The notes under the pieces: generated by a model
The model's input: only the letters and a program-made list of their open reading frames with translations
Told to the model about the DNA's origin: nothing
Database searches by the model: none
DNA from: JAOUJD01 sp963811265
GTDB taxonomy: Bacteria > Pseudomonadota > Gammaproteobacteria > Burkholderiales > Burkholderiaceae_F
DNA: 64,000 nucleotides
Direction of reading: 5' to 3'
Assembly (NCBI GenBank): GCA_963811265.1
Contig: CAWEQS010000026.1
Span: 744,001-808,000, forward strand
Position numbers and translations under genes: made by a program
Part shown: positions 1 to 8,402 of the stretch, one piece after another
How the letters are laid out: every line of letters starts with the position of its first letter
How positions within the stretch are numbered: the stretch's first letter is position 1

Positions 1-966
1 GACCTCGTCGAAGACCGCGACCTTGGCGTGCAGGAAACTCGGCGTGTACTCGTGGAGCTGAACGCCGGCCTGCACCAGCTGCCCGTACAGCGCCTGCTGC
101 GCGTAGTGCTGCAGCCGGTACTCGACACGGCCCTGCAGCAGGAGCCGCACCCGCACACCGCGTTGCGCGGCCGCGCAGAGCGCCTGGATGAGCTTCCGCC
201 CGGGAAGAAAGTACGCCGACGCGATCAGGATCTCCCGGTGCGCGTCTTCGATGCCGTCCAGGTAGGCATGCTCGATGGTCCGGCGGTTGCGCAGGTTGTC
301 CCGCAGCAGCAGCGCGGCGGGCATGTTCTCCGGGAGCAGGGTCGTGGGCTCGATGTACCGCGGCGGCGCGTCCCCGGGCCGCCGGTCACCCGCCGACACC
401 GTCCACCACAACCGCTTCACGACGAACGCGATGAGGCTCACCAGCGGACCCTCGCACGCCACCGCGAAGTCGTAGCGCGGGCCGATGTCGGCACCGTCGG
501 CGCCGGGATGATGGCGGTCGTCGATGATGTTGATGCCGCCGACGAAGGCGAGGCGATCGTCCACCACGGCCACCTTGCGATGCAGCCGCCGGAGCAGCCG
601 CCGCTCGAGGCGCCACCAGATGCCGGGACGGAACACCTGGAAGCGCACTGCGCCCGCGGCCATGCGCTTCTGCAGCTCCGGAACCGCCTTCTGGGACCCG
701 AAGGCATCGACGAGCACACGGACCGCGACGCCACGGCCGGCCGCGGCCTGCAGCGCATCGGCGACGCGCACGCCGACGGCGTCGAGCTCGAAGATGTATG
801 TCTCCAGGTGCACCGATACGCGCGCGCCGTCGATCGCGGCCAGCAGGCGCGGAAAGAACTCGGCTCCGCTGCGCAGCAGTTCGATCCGGTTGCCGCCGTA
901 GATCAATGGCCGCGTGGAAAGCGAACGCTCGAGCCGGCGTCGCGCCCACGGCGTGGCCGCGCTCAC
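1..966 (-). CDS. clsB: Cardiolipin synthase B, C-terminus cut by window edge
   Basis: Phospholipase-D superfamily enzyme that makes cardiolipin or related anionic phospholipids at the inner membrane. The 322 visible codons carry the first HKD motif (HRKVAVVDD, about residues 128-136). The second (HAKVAVFDEV, residues 313-322) lies right at the window edge. Full ClsB proteins are about 380-410 residues, so roughly 60-90 residues are missing. The start is the GTG at 966, whose GTGA overlaps the stop of the upstream endonuclease gene, indicating translational coupling. The same pair, clsB with an EEP-family gene, is known in E. coli (ybhO-ybhP). The HKD spacing and lack of an N-terminal membrane anchor favour ClsB over ClsA. 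Confidence 0.9.
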   Translation of the reverse strand, partial: MSAATPWARRRLERSLSTRPLIYGGNRIELLRSGAEFFPRLLAAIDGARVSVHLETYIFELDAVGVRVADALQAAAGRGVAVRVLVDAFGSQKAVPELQKRMAAGAVRFQVFRPGIWWRLERRLLRRLHRKVAVVDDRLAFVGGINIIDDRHHPGADGADIGPRYDFAVACEGPLVSLIAFVVKRLWWTVSAGDRRPGDAPPRYIEPTTLLPENMPAALLLRDNLRNRRTIEHAYLDGIEDAHREILIASAYFLPGRKLIQALCAAAQRGVRVRLLLQGRVEYRLQHYAQQALYGQLVQAGVQLHEYTPSFLHAKVAVFDEV

Positions 967-1772
967 TTGACCTCGAGGTCGGCGATCAGCGGCATGTGGT
1001 CGGAACGCTGCGACCACTCCAGCCCCTTGGGCACCCGCACCTCGTGCACGTTGAAGCCGCGCACGTAGATGCGGTCGAGCATCAGCCACGGCATCACGCT
1101 CGGGAACGTCCGCGCGACCGGCGCGCGCTTCGGCTCGCGCCACGGCATCAGGCGGTCCATCAGCCGGGGCCGCGCGTGGCGGCGGTTGAACTCCGACGCG
1201 ACCTCGAGCACATCGAGTTCATCGTGCAGCACCTTGTCGGCGGAACGCTGCCAGTCGTTGAAGTCGCCGGCGATGATCAGCGGCGCATCGTGCGGAACCT
1301 CGGAGCGCACGAAGTCGACGAGAAACTCCGCCTGCCGCACGCGGCTCCTCTTGATCAGGCCGAAGTGCGTGTTGATCAGGTGGATGTCGCGCGGTCCGTT
1401 GCGGCCCTCGATGTGCGACACCGCGTGCAGCAGTCCCCGCTTCTCCAGTGCGTGGTCGGAGATGTCGTGGTTCAGGAACACGCCGATCGCGTGGCGAGAC
1501 ACGATCGCGTTGCCGTGGTGGCCGTGCGGATACACGGCGTTCATGCCGTAGGCGCGGTGCAGGTAGCTCCCGGTGCACAGGTAGTCGAGCTGCGTGCCTT
1601 CCGGGTAGCCCTTGCGCTTGGCCATGCGCTCGTTGCGGTCCTGCACTTCCTGCAGGAACACGATGTCGGCGTCGATCGCGGCGAGCGCGAGCCGGACGCC
1701 GTGGATGCGGACCTTCTGCCGCAGGCCCATCACGCCCTTGTGGATGTTGTAGGTGGCGACGCGAAGTTTCAT
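963..1772 (-). CDS. Endonuclease/exonuclease/phosphatase (EEP) family protein, YbhP-like
   Basis: 269-residue metal-dependent EEP-fold protein. Family motifs in order are TYNIHKG near the N-terminus, FLQEVQD, NTHFGL, AGDFNDW and a C-terminal SDHMPL. These supply the usual Asn, Glu, Asp/Asn and catalytic His. There is no signal peptide. The ATG at 1772 overlaps the stop of the upstream lipoprotein gene by 4 bases (ATGA), and its own TGA overlaps the clsB GTG. The three are therefore one translationally coupled unit. The position beside clsB suggests a role in phospholipid head-group or phosphodiester metabolism, but the substrate cannot be read from sequence. Confidence 0.88.
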   Translation of the reverse strand: MKLRVATYNIHKGVMGLRQKVRIHGVRLALAAIDADIVFLQEVQDRNERMAKRKGYPEGTQLDYLCTGSYLHRAYGMNAVYPHGHHGNAIVSRHAIGVFLNHDISDHALEKRGLLHAVSHIEGRNGPRDIHLINTHFGLIKRSRVRQAEFLVDFVRSEVPHDAPLIIAGDFNDWQRSADKVLHDELDVLEVASEFNRRHARPRLMDRLMPWREPKRAPVARTFPSVMPWLMLDRIYVRGFNVHEVRVPKGLEWSQRSDHMPLIADLEVK

Positions 1773-3217
1773 GGAGCGGTGGCGGCGGACCCCGCGGGAC
1801 GCAGGGAGAAGTAGGAAGCGAGCAGGCGCGGGTCGTCGAAGTGGCGGCGTCCGACGAACGCCGTCGCATGATGGCCCCACTGCCGCATCTGCCCCGCGGA
1901 TTCGACGCCCATCGGCCACAGGAAGTAGCGCTCGCCGCGCTCGGTGCCCGGCATCAGGCCGTCGCTGCCGTACGCGCTCCGCGTGCCTCCGCTCGCGCGC
2001 GGCAGGGTCGTCGGGCGGCGGTCGTCGTCGAGCTGGTAACGCATCGCCGGTTCGGCACGCGGCTCGACGGAAACGCGCTGCAGGTAGTGCGTGCCCGACT
2101 CGATCCGCAGGACCACGACCTCGTCGCGCTTCGGAGCGCGCACCGCCTGCGGCGAGAACATGCCTTCGTCCAGCGAATCGACCGGCGGGCGAGCGACGAC
2201 GCGCTCCGTCGGGAAGAACAGGTGATAGCAGCCGCACGGATGGATCGTGTCGTACACGAGCGGCACGCCGTCGCGGTCCAGCGTCACGCGCCAGACCAGG
2301 CCGTCGATGCGACCCGACAGCGGGTCGAGCGCCTGGCGCGCCGGACGCTCGCCGAACCAGAACGTGTAGACGAGCTGGATGCGCGCGCCGTCCTCGAACA
2401 GCGCGTAAGTGACGCGCGTGTATCCGATGGGCTGCGCCGCGTCGACCGTCGGAAGATCGTCTCGGTCCAGCCCCACCTCGCCCGGCCGGTCGTGCGCGGC
2501 CTGTACGTCGATCTCGAGCAGCGGCGCGTGCCGCACCAGCAGCACGGTCCGGTCGAAGCGCGACAGCACCGGCAGCCCGAGCGCGTCGGTGGCCCCCGGG
2601 AGCGTGACGTCGGGAACCGGCCACGCAGTCCGCACGCCGAAGCGCATCAACCGGCCGCGCACCGGCAACTGCTCCAGCGGCACCGCGTACACGGCACGCG
2701 TGTCGTCCTGCCAGCGGGCGACGCCAGCGGCGACCGGGAACTGGGTCAACGGATACAGGCCGAGTGCGCGCGAGCCGGCGCTGTACGCGTCCGGCACCCG
2801 GGCGCGCGACTTCAGCGTGTCGAACGACGGCGCGTCCGCCGCACCCAGCAGCACGCGGCAGCGCGCCAGGTCGTCGGGCGGCAACGAGGCGTTGGCAAGC
2901 TCCGCGGTCCGGCCGGCGTCGTCGAGCACGGCCAGCCTGGCGAGCCACGCCTTGCGCGGCGGACCGTCCTCCGCGGCCTTGGGGGCGAGCGCGGCGGTCA
3001 GGCGGTCGACCCGGAGGTAGGGAAAGCCGGCGATGCGCGGCGCTTCCGCGTCGCGCACGGCGAGCGCGTCGACGCGGCGATCGATGTCGGCGAACAGGCG
3101 CGCGCAATACCCGACGTCGTCCTCGCGCTCGAGATGACGCGCGATGGGTTCGCTCGCATACGGGTCGGCCGGATCGACCGTTGCGCAGCCCGCCAGCACG
3201 GAAGCTGCCGACAGCAC
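1769..3217 (-). CDS. Uncharacterised lipoprotein (about 480 aa)
   Basis: I do not recognise a named family. The N-terminus contains a lipobox (SVLAGC) typical of signal peptidase II substrates, followed by a soluble domain of about 470 residues rich in aromatic and acidic residues with a short CGC motif in the C-terminal half. Start choice is uncertain. The GTG at 3217 lies just after the nudB stop and leaves a very short, uncharged signal. An upstream in-frame ATG at 3388 would overlap nudB by more than 160 bases and is unlikely. The codons just upstream of 3217 encode an arginine pair that would suit a signal peptide but offer no good start. The 3' end is coupled to the EEP gene (ATGA overlap). 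Probable outer-membrane or periplasmic protein. Confidence 0.7.
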   Translation of the reverse strand: MLSAASVLAGCATVDPADPYASEPIARHLEREDDVGYCARLFADIDRRVDALAVRDAEAPRIAGFPYLRVDRLTAALAPKAAEDGPPRKAWLARLAVLDDAGRTAELANASLPPDDLARCRVLLGAADAPSFDTLKSRARVPDAYSAGSRALGLYPLTQFPVAAGVARWQDDTRAVYAVPLEQLPVRGRLMRFGVRTAWPVPDVTLPGATDALGLPVLSRFDRTVLLVRHAPLLEIDVQAAHDRPGEVGLDRDDLPTVDAAQPIGYTRVTYALFEDGARIQLVYTFWFGERPARQALDPLSGRIDGLVWRVTLDRDGVPLVYDTIHPCGCYHLFFPTERVVARPPVDSLDEGMFSPQAVRAPKRDEVVVLRIESGTHYLQRVSVEPRAEPAMRYQLDDDRRPTTLPRASGGTRSAYGSDGLMPGTERGERYFLWPMGVESAGQMRQWGHHATAFVGRRHFDDPRLLASYFSLRPAGSAATAP

Positions 3218-3224
3218 CAGGGCG

Positions 3225-3716
3225 CTAGCGCGCCGCGCCCAGCCACTCGAGCCGTCGGATCGCCTCTGCGTTGGTCCAGGAGAAGCAGGCGTCCGCGGCG
3301 TCGCGCCACGGCAGCCAGCGGTGGCGCGTGTGCTCGGCCGGGGCCAGGACGGGATCGAATCGCTGCGGGACGCAGAGTCCAAAGACATGCTCCGTATTAT
3401 GCGTAACGCCGGGCGCGTAACGCTTGCGCCAGTGTGCGTAGATCTCGTACCGGTGAACCAGGTTCCAGTCGTCGAACGACTCGGCCTGGCATGCGAGTCC
3501 GGTTTCCTCGGCCACCTCGCGCGCGCAGGTCGCGCGCAGGGGCTCGTCGGGCGTGGCCCGGCTCCCGGTGACCGACTGCCAGAACCCCGCGTGATCGGCG
3601 CGCTCGAGCAGCAGGACGTCGAGCGCGCGCGTGTAGATCACGACGAGCACCGATTCCGGGATCTTCGGGGACGGCGCGCTGCGCGCCGTCCCTTCCGTCC
3701 CTGCGCCGGCACTCAT
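3225..3716 (-). CDS. nudB: Dihydroneopterin triphosphate diphosphatase (NUDIX)
   Basis: 163-residue NUDIX hydrolase. The Nudix box starts at GSRATPDEPLRATCAREVAEE (residues about 51-71), with the REVAEETG core that binds the divalent metal. In E. coli the protein removes pyrophosphate from dihydroneopterin triphosphate in folate synthesis. Placement directly after aspS (11 bases apart) is the classical nudB context in proteobacteria and supports the name. The start at 3716 gives the family's usual length, with a somewhat long Ala/Gly/Ser/Pro leader. The family is catalytically broad, so the substrate rests on gene order more than on motifs. Confidence 0.85.
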   Translation of the reverse strand: MSAGAGTEGTARSAPSPKIPESVLVVIYTRALDVLLLERADHAGFWQSVTGSRATPDEPLRATCAREVAEETGLACQAESFDDWNLVHRYEIYAHWRKRYAPGVTHNTEHVFGLCVPQRFDPVLAPAEHTRHRWLPWRDAADACFSWTNAEAIRRLEWLGAAR

Positions 3717-3727
3717 CGCAGGCGCGG

Positions 3728-5539
3728 TCAGGCGACCCTGGGCTCCGCCGTCTTCGCCTCCGCGTTGCGCAGGCGGATGTGCAGCTCGCGCAGCTGCTTC
3801 TCGTCGACGGCGCTCGGCGCCTGCGTCAGCAGGCACTGCGCGCGCTGCGTCTTCGGGAACGCGATCACGTCGCGAATCGACTCGGCGCCCGCCATCATCG
3901 TCACGATGCGATCGAGGCCGAACGCGATCCCGCCGTGCGGCGGCGCGCCGTACTGCAGCGCGTCGAGCAGGAAGCCGAACTTCAGCTTCGCCTCGTCGGC
4001 GTCGATCTTCAGTGCGCGGAACACCTTGCTCTGCACGTCCTCGCGGTGGATACGCACCGACCCGCCGCCGATCTCCCAGCCGTTCAGCGCCATGTCGTAG
4101 GCCTTGGCGAGCGCCTTCGCCGGATCGGTCGCGAGGTAGTCCTCGTGGCCTTCCTTCGGGCTCGTGAACGGGTGGTGCGCGGCGACGTAGCGGTTCTCTT
4201 CCTCGTCGTACTCGAACATCGGGAAGTCGATCACCCACAGCGGCTTCCAGCCCTCGGCCGACAGCCCGTGCGCGCGGCCGAACTCGCTGTGCCCGATCTT
4301 CGTGCGCAGCGCGCCGAGCGAGTCGTAGACCACCTTCGCGCGGTCGGCGCCGAAGAAGATCACGTCGCCGTCCGCGGCGCCGGTGCGCTTCAGGACCGCG
4401 GCGAGCGCGGCGTCGTGCAGGTTCTTGACGATCGGGCTCTGCAGGCCGTCGCGTCCCTTGGCCGCCTCGTTGACCTTGATGTACGCGAGGCCCTTCGCCC
4501 CGTAGATCTTGACGAACTCGGTGTAGCCGTCGATCTCCGAGCGCGGCATCTCGCCGCCCGCGGGAATGCGCAGCGCCACGACGCGCCCGTCCTTCATCTC
4601 GGCGGCCGCCTTGAACACCTTGAAGTCGACGTCCTTCACCGCGTCGGTGACGTCGGCGAGCTCGAGGTTCACGCGCAGGTCCGGCTTGTCGGAGCCGTAC
4701 CGGCGCATCGCCTCGCCGTAGGTCATCACCGGGAAGGGGTTCGGCAGCTTCACGCCCAGCACCTCGTCGAACACGGTGCGGATCAGCTCCTCCATCAGCG
4801 CGCGGATCTCGGTCTCGTCGAGGAAGGACGTCTCGACGTCGATCTGCGTGAACTCGGGCTGGCGATCGGCGCGCAGGTCCTCGTCGCGGAAGCACTTGAC
4901 GATCTGGTAGTAGCGGTCGAAGCCGGCGATCATCAGCAGCTGCTTGAAGAGCTGCGGCGACTGCGGCAGCGCGAAGAACTCGCCGGCGTGCACGCGCGAC
5001 GGCACGAGGTAGTCGCGCGCGCCTTCCGGCGTGCTCTTCGTGAGCATCGGCGTCTCGATGTCGACGAAGCCGTGCGCGTCGAGGAACTTGCGAACCGCCA
5101 TCGCGACCTTGTAGCGCAGCATCAGGTTCTTCTGCATCGGCAGGCGGCGCAGGTCCAGCACGCGATGCGTGAGGCGCGTGGTCTCCGAGAGGTTGTCGTC
5201 GTCGAGCTGGAACGGGATGGCGACGGACGGGTTCAGGATCGTCAGTTCCTGGGCGAGCACCTCGATCTCGCCCGAGACGAGGTTGGCGTTGACCGTGCCT
5301 TCCGGACGCCTGCGCACCGTGCCCGTGATCTTCAGGCAGTACTCGTTGCGCACCTTCTCCGCCTGCCCGAAGACTTCCGGGCGGTCGGGGTCGCAGACCA
5401 CCTGCACCAGGCCTTCGCGATCCCGCAGGTCGATGAAGATGACGCCGCCGTGGTCACGGCGCCGGTGCACCCATCCGAAGAGGGTGACGGCCTGGCCGAC
5501 GAACTTCGCATCCACCAGGCCCGCATATTCCGTACGCAT
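3728..5539 (-). CDS. aspS: Aspartyl-tRNA synthetase, probably non-discriminating
   Basis: 603-residue class II aminoacyl-tRNA synthetase. It has an N-terminal OB-fold anticodon domain, motif 2 around FRDEDLRADRQPEFTQ, a bacterial GAD insertion, and motif 3 GIAFGLDRIV near the C-terminus. The OB-fold reads RRRDHGG. The His at residue 30 corresponds to the residue that marks non-discriminating AspRS in organisms charging tRNA-Asn through Asp-tRNA-Asn and GatCAB. The start ATG at 5539 is preceded by GGAG at good spacing. A longer in-frame start at 5623 would add 28 low-complexity residues and is rejected. It is the head of the nudB-lipoprotein-EEP-clsB run, or shares transcripts with DUF502 and fmdB upstream. 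Confidence 0.97.
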   Translation of the reverse strand: MRTEYAGLVDAKFVGQAVTLFGWVHRRRDHGGVIFIDLRDREGLVQVVCDPDRPEVFGQAEKVRNEYCLKITGTVRRRPEGTVNANLVSGEIEVLAQELTILNPSVAIPFQLDDDNLSETTRLTHRVLDLRRLPMQKNLMLRYKVAMAVRKFLDAHGFVDIETPMLTKSTPEGARDYLVPSRVHAGEFFALPQSPQLFKQLLMIAGFDRYYQIVKCFRDEDLRADRQPEFTQIDVETSFLDETEIRALMEELIRTVFDEVLGVKLPNPFPVMTYGEAMRRYGSDKPDLRVNLELADVTDAVKDVDFKVFKAAAEMKDGRVVALRIPAGGEMPRSEIDGYTEFVKIYGAKGLAYIKVNEAAKGRDGLQSPIVKNLHDAALAAVLKRTGAADGDVIFFGADRAKVVYDSLGALRTKIGHSEFGRAHGLSAEGWKPLWVIDFPMFEYDEEENRYVAAHHPFTSPKEGHEDYLATDPAKALAKAYDMALNGWEIGGGSVRIHREDVQSKVFRALKIDADEAKLKFGFLLDALQYGAPPHGGIAFGLDRIVTMMAGAESIRDVIAFPKTQRAQCLLTQAPSAVDEKQLRELHIRLRNAEAKTAEPRVA

Positions 5540-5803
5540 AAAAGCTCCGCTTGTCGTTGGCTGGCCTCGGCCCGCCGAAAGTGTCGTGTTCGTGGAAGTC
5601 AGCGTCTGTTTGTCGGGCGGCACCCGACATGGCGGGCCGAACGGTCGCCAACCGCCCGGCCCTACCGGTTTCGTGCGTTCGCGGGCGCTCGGGCGAAGGA
5701 CGGGACCCGGCCTCGCCGGACAGCGATGGCGAAGCGGGCGCAGAGGGGCGATTGCATGGCCCCTAGCTTAAAGGGGAAGGCATCTCCCCTCAACCCGGAT
5801 GGA
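5540..5803 (-). promoter_or_regulatory. aspS leader/intergenic region with two small hairpins
   Basis: This 264-base gap separates the DUF502 stop from the aspS start. A perfect 7-bp stem (TGTCGGG/CCCGACA, loop CGGCA, 5611-5629) lies about 75-90 bases upstream of aspS. A second palindrome (5772-5790, AGGGGA stem, 7-base loop) just after the DUF502 stop is followed on the minus strand by only a short TT tail. It is at best a weak terminator. No gene is credible here. The aspS promoter is probably inside but I cannot assign -35/-10 boxes with confidence. Confidence 0.35.
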
Positions 5804-6445
5804 TCAACCCGGAATGCCGGGCCCTTCGGTGGTGAGGGCGGACCGCGGAGCGCGCGGCGCCGGCGCCACCACGCCCATCGACAGGTGGAACTTGAGCGCG
5901 TCGTCGACCGTGACGTCGAGTTCCTTGACTTCGGCGGGACGCACCATCAGGACGTAGCCCGACGTCGGATTGGGCGCGGTGGGCACGTAGACGGTGATGA
6001 GGTCACCCGCGGTTTCACGCTCGATCGCCGGGCCCGGCGCGCCGACGATGAAGCCGAAGGTCCACTGCCCCCGGTTCGGGAACTCGATCAGCACGACCTT
6101 GCGGAACGACTGCCCCTTGGACGCGAACAGGGTGTCGGAGACCTGCTTGACGCTGGAGTAGATGGGCCGAACGATCGGAATCTTCACCAGCACCGACTCC
6201 CACCAGGAGAACATCCGCGCGCCGATGATGTTGGCGGCGAGCGCCCCGGTGACGAGAAGGATGACCACCGACATCACGAGCCCGAGGCCCGGGACATGCA
6301 CGCCGAGCACCTGGTCGGGATGCAGGCTCGCCGGCAGCACCGTGAGCGTCCGGTCCATCGTCGTGACGATGAAGTCGAGCACCCACAGGGTGATCGCCAG
6401 CGGCAGCCAGATCAGCAGGCCGGCGATCAGGTATTTCCTCAACAT
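5804..6445 (-). CDS. DUF502 family inner-membrane protein
   Basis: 213-residue protein with two hydrophobic membrane segments, at about residues 5-27 and 50-75, followed by a soluble domain. The GYVLMVRP block and the preceding PTAPNPTSG are typical of the DUF502 family. The function of the family is unknown; the domain carries no catalytic signature. It is co-oriented with fmdB upstream (25 bases) and aspS downstream, the standard betaproteobacterial arrangement. The C-terminal 20 residues are Pro/Ala-rich and poorly constrained. Confidence 0.88.
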   Translation of the reverse strand: MLRKYLIAGLLIWLPLAITLWVLDFIVTTMDRTLTVLPASLHPDQVLGVHVPGLGLVMSVVILLVTGALAANIIGARMFSWWESVLVKIPIVRPIYSSVKQVSDTLFASKGQSFRKVVLIEFPNRGQWTFGFIVGAPGPAIERETAGDLITVYVPTAPNPTSGYVLMVRPAEVKELDVTVDDALKFHLSMGVVAPAPRAPRSALTTEGPGIPG

Positions 6446-6470
6446 GGCGCGCCGGGATGGGAAGACGGCT

Positions 6471-6797
6471 TCAACTGCAGGAAGCGCAGCCGCCGCTGCC
6501 GCACGCGGGCGCGCTGGCGGCAGGGGCCGCGGCCGACGCCGAGCCGCTGTCGGCCTTGGCGTCGTTGGCGCTCTCGGTCCTGGTTTCCGGCTTGCCGCCC
6601 TTTCCGCCCGAGTCCTTGTTGCGGAAATCGGTGGCGTACCAGCCGCTGCCCTTCAACTGGAAGCCGGCCGCCGTCACCATCTTCGCCATCGACGGGTGGC
6701 CGCAACTGGGGCAATCGGTCAGGGGCGCGTCGCTGATCTTCTGCAGGACTTCCTTCTCGTGGCCGCAGTCGGCGCACTTGTAAGCGTAGATGGGCAT
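6471..6797 (-). CDS. FmdB-type zinc-ribbon protein
   Basis: 108 residues. The first about 45 form the FmdB/CxxC zinc ribbon: MPIYAYKCADCGHEKEV, then CPSCGHP about 22 residues later, giving two CxxC pairs. Proteins of this type were named from the formamidase operon and are thought to be small regulatory or nucleic-acid-binding proteins; the role is unproven. The tail is a low-complexity Ala/Ser/Gly stretch ending in a Cys cluster (CGSGGCASCS), common in this family in betaproteobacteria. It is probably the first gene of the fmdB-DUF502-aspS run. A TACAAT -10-like box lies at 6826-6831 on the minus strand. Confidence 0.9.
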   Translation of the reverse strand: MPIYAYKCADCGHEKEVLQKISDAPLTDCPSCGHPSMAKMVTAAGFQLKGSGWYATDFRNKDSGGKGGKPETRTESANDAKADSGSASAAAPAASAPACGSGGCASCS

Positions 6798-7000
6798 GGA
6801 TGCCTCGCAATTGCTAATTGCTTGAATTGTAAAGGGAGAGATGACGAATCCACGGGACAAATGAGGGCATCCCCCGTCCCTATCAAGGGCCCGGCTCCTT
6901 CCCTGGCCGGCGGTCCGCCCGGGACGCCGTTGTTTGCACAACCCGACGCCGGTGCGTCAGACTCGCCCGCTCGCAGAGGAGCGCAGAGGAGACACGCCCG
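6798..7000. promoter_or_regulatory. Divergent intergenic region fmdB / gamma-glutamyl ligase cluster
   Basis: 203 bases between divergently transcribed genes. On the minus side a TACAAT box (6826-6831) sits about 30 bases from the fmdB start within an AT-richer patch, unusual in this GC-rich sequence and the best promoter candidate. On the plus side a GAGGAG ribosome-binding site precedes the ATG at 7001 by about 11 bases. I could not identify convincing -35/-10 boxes for the catabolic cluster or a clear operator palindrome. Confidence 0.4.
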
Positions 7001-8389
7001 ATGGCAACAAGAAGCAAGCTGCCGACCTCGGCCGGCCACGATCCGCGCGGAGCCCTGAAAACCGTCCTGGGTTCGGGGTCCGGCAAGGTGAAGGTGGCCG
7101 TCACCGACATCGACGGTGTCCTGCGCGGCAAGTACCTGCACAAGGACAAGTTCACCTCCGCCGTCGAGGGCGGCTTCGGCTTCTGCGACGTCGTGTTCGG
7201 CTGGGACATGACGGACTCGGTCTACGACAACACGAAGGTCACGGGGTGGCAGCACGGCTTCCCGGACGCCATGGTCCAGCTGGACCTGTCGACCGGGCGC
7301 AACGTCCCCTGGGACGACCAGGTTCCCTTCTTCCTCGGCGACTTCGTCACCCGTGACGGCAAGCCGTATCCGATCTGCCCGCGCCAGACGCTGAAGCGCG
7401 TGATCGCGCGCACCCGCAAGCTCGGCTTCGAGCCGATGTGCGGCCTGGAGTTCGAGTGGTTCAACTTCGCCGAGACGCCGCAGAGCTGGGCGGCGAAGAA
7501 GGGCGTCGATCCGACGCCCGTCACGCCGGGCATGTTCGGCTACTCGCTGCTGCGCGCGAACGCCAACCGCGAGTACTTCAACGCGCTGATGGACAAGCTG
7601 CTGCTGTTCCGCGTGCCGATCGAGGGGCTGCACACGGAAACGGGACCGGGCGTGTACGAAGCGGCGCTGCAGTTCTCCGACGCGCTCGAGTGCGCCGACC
7701 GCGGCGTGCTGTTCAAGAGCGGCGCGAAGGAGATCGGCGCGTCGTACGGAATCATCCCGAGCTTCATGGCGAAGTGGAACAAGGACCTGCCGGGATGCAG
7801 CGGGCACGTGCACCAGTCGCTGTCGGACGGCAGGAAGAACCTCTTCCACGACGCCAAGGGGCGCGCCGGCATGAGCAAGCTCTTCGAGAGCTACCTCGCC
7901 GGGCAGGTCGCCGTCCTGATGGAGTTCGCGCCGATGTTCTGGCCGACCGTCAACAGCTACAAGCGGCTGGTCGACGGCTTCTGGGCGCCGGTCAAGCCCA
8001 CGTGGGCGATCGACAACCGCACCGCGAGCTTCCGCGTGATCCCGGGTTCGCCCAAGAGCACGCGGCTCGAGACGCGGTGCCCGGGCGCCGACATCAATCC
8101 CTACCTCGCGGTCGCCGCGCTCGTCGCCGCGGGAATGCACGGCGTCGAGAAGGGCCTGAAGCTGACGGCCGCGCCGATCACCGGCACCAACCAGGGGTCG
8201 GAGAACACTCCGCGCGCACCGCGTTCGCTGCGCGAAACTACGGCGATCTTCAAGGAGAGCAAGGTCGCGCGCGACTGGCTCGGCGACACGTTCGTCGAGC
8301 ACTTCGCGCTGACCCGCGAGTGGGAGTGGCGGCAGTGGCAGGACGCCGTGACCGACTGGGAGCTGAAGCGCTACTTCGAGGTCATCTGA
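7001..8389 (+). CDS. Glutamine synthetase family protein, probable gamma-glutamyl-amine ligase
   Basis: 462 residues, the size of PuuA-type ligases and of GlnA-like enzymes, which join glutamate to an amine using ATP. Glutamine-synthetase signatures are visible: the metal-binding EFEWFN, the nucleotide/glutamate motif GCSGHVHQSL, and the C-terminal RLETRCPGADINPYLA block with its catalytic arginine. There is no adenylylation-type tail of true GlnA. Four downstream genes supply alcohol oxidation, gamma-glutamyl hydrolysis and aldehyde oxidation. That set matches the gamma-glutamylethanolamide route described for Streptomyces GlnA4 and the Puu putrescine route. An amino alcohol is my preferred substrate because an alcohol dehydrogenase follows directly. 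First gene of the operon; SD GAGGAG. Confidence 0.82.
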   Translation: MATRSKLPTSAGHDPRGALKTVLGSGSGKVKVAVTDIDGVLRGKYLHKDKFTSAVEGGFGFCDVVFGWDMTDSVYDNTKVTGWQHGFPDAMVQLDLSTGRNVPWDDQVPFFLGDFVTRDGKPYPICPRQTLKRVIARTRKLGFEPMCGLEFEWFNFAETPQSWAAKKGVDPTPVTPGMFGYSLLRANANREYFNALMDKLLLFRVPIEGLHTETGPGVYEAALQFSDALECADRGVLFKSGAKEIGASYGIIPSFMAKWNKDLPGCSGHVHQSLSDGRKNLFHDAKGRAGMSKLFESYLAGQVAVLMEFAPMFWPTVNSYKRLVDGFWAPVKPTWAIDNRTASFRVIPGSPKSTRLETRCPGADINPYLAVAALVAAGMHGVEKGLKLTAAPITGTNQGSENTPRAPRSLRETTAIFKESKVARDWLGDTFVEHFALTREWEWRQWQDAVTDWELKRYFEVI

Positions 8390-8402
8390 CGGATTTCACA
8401 CC

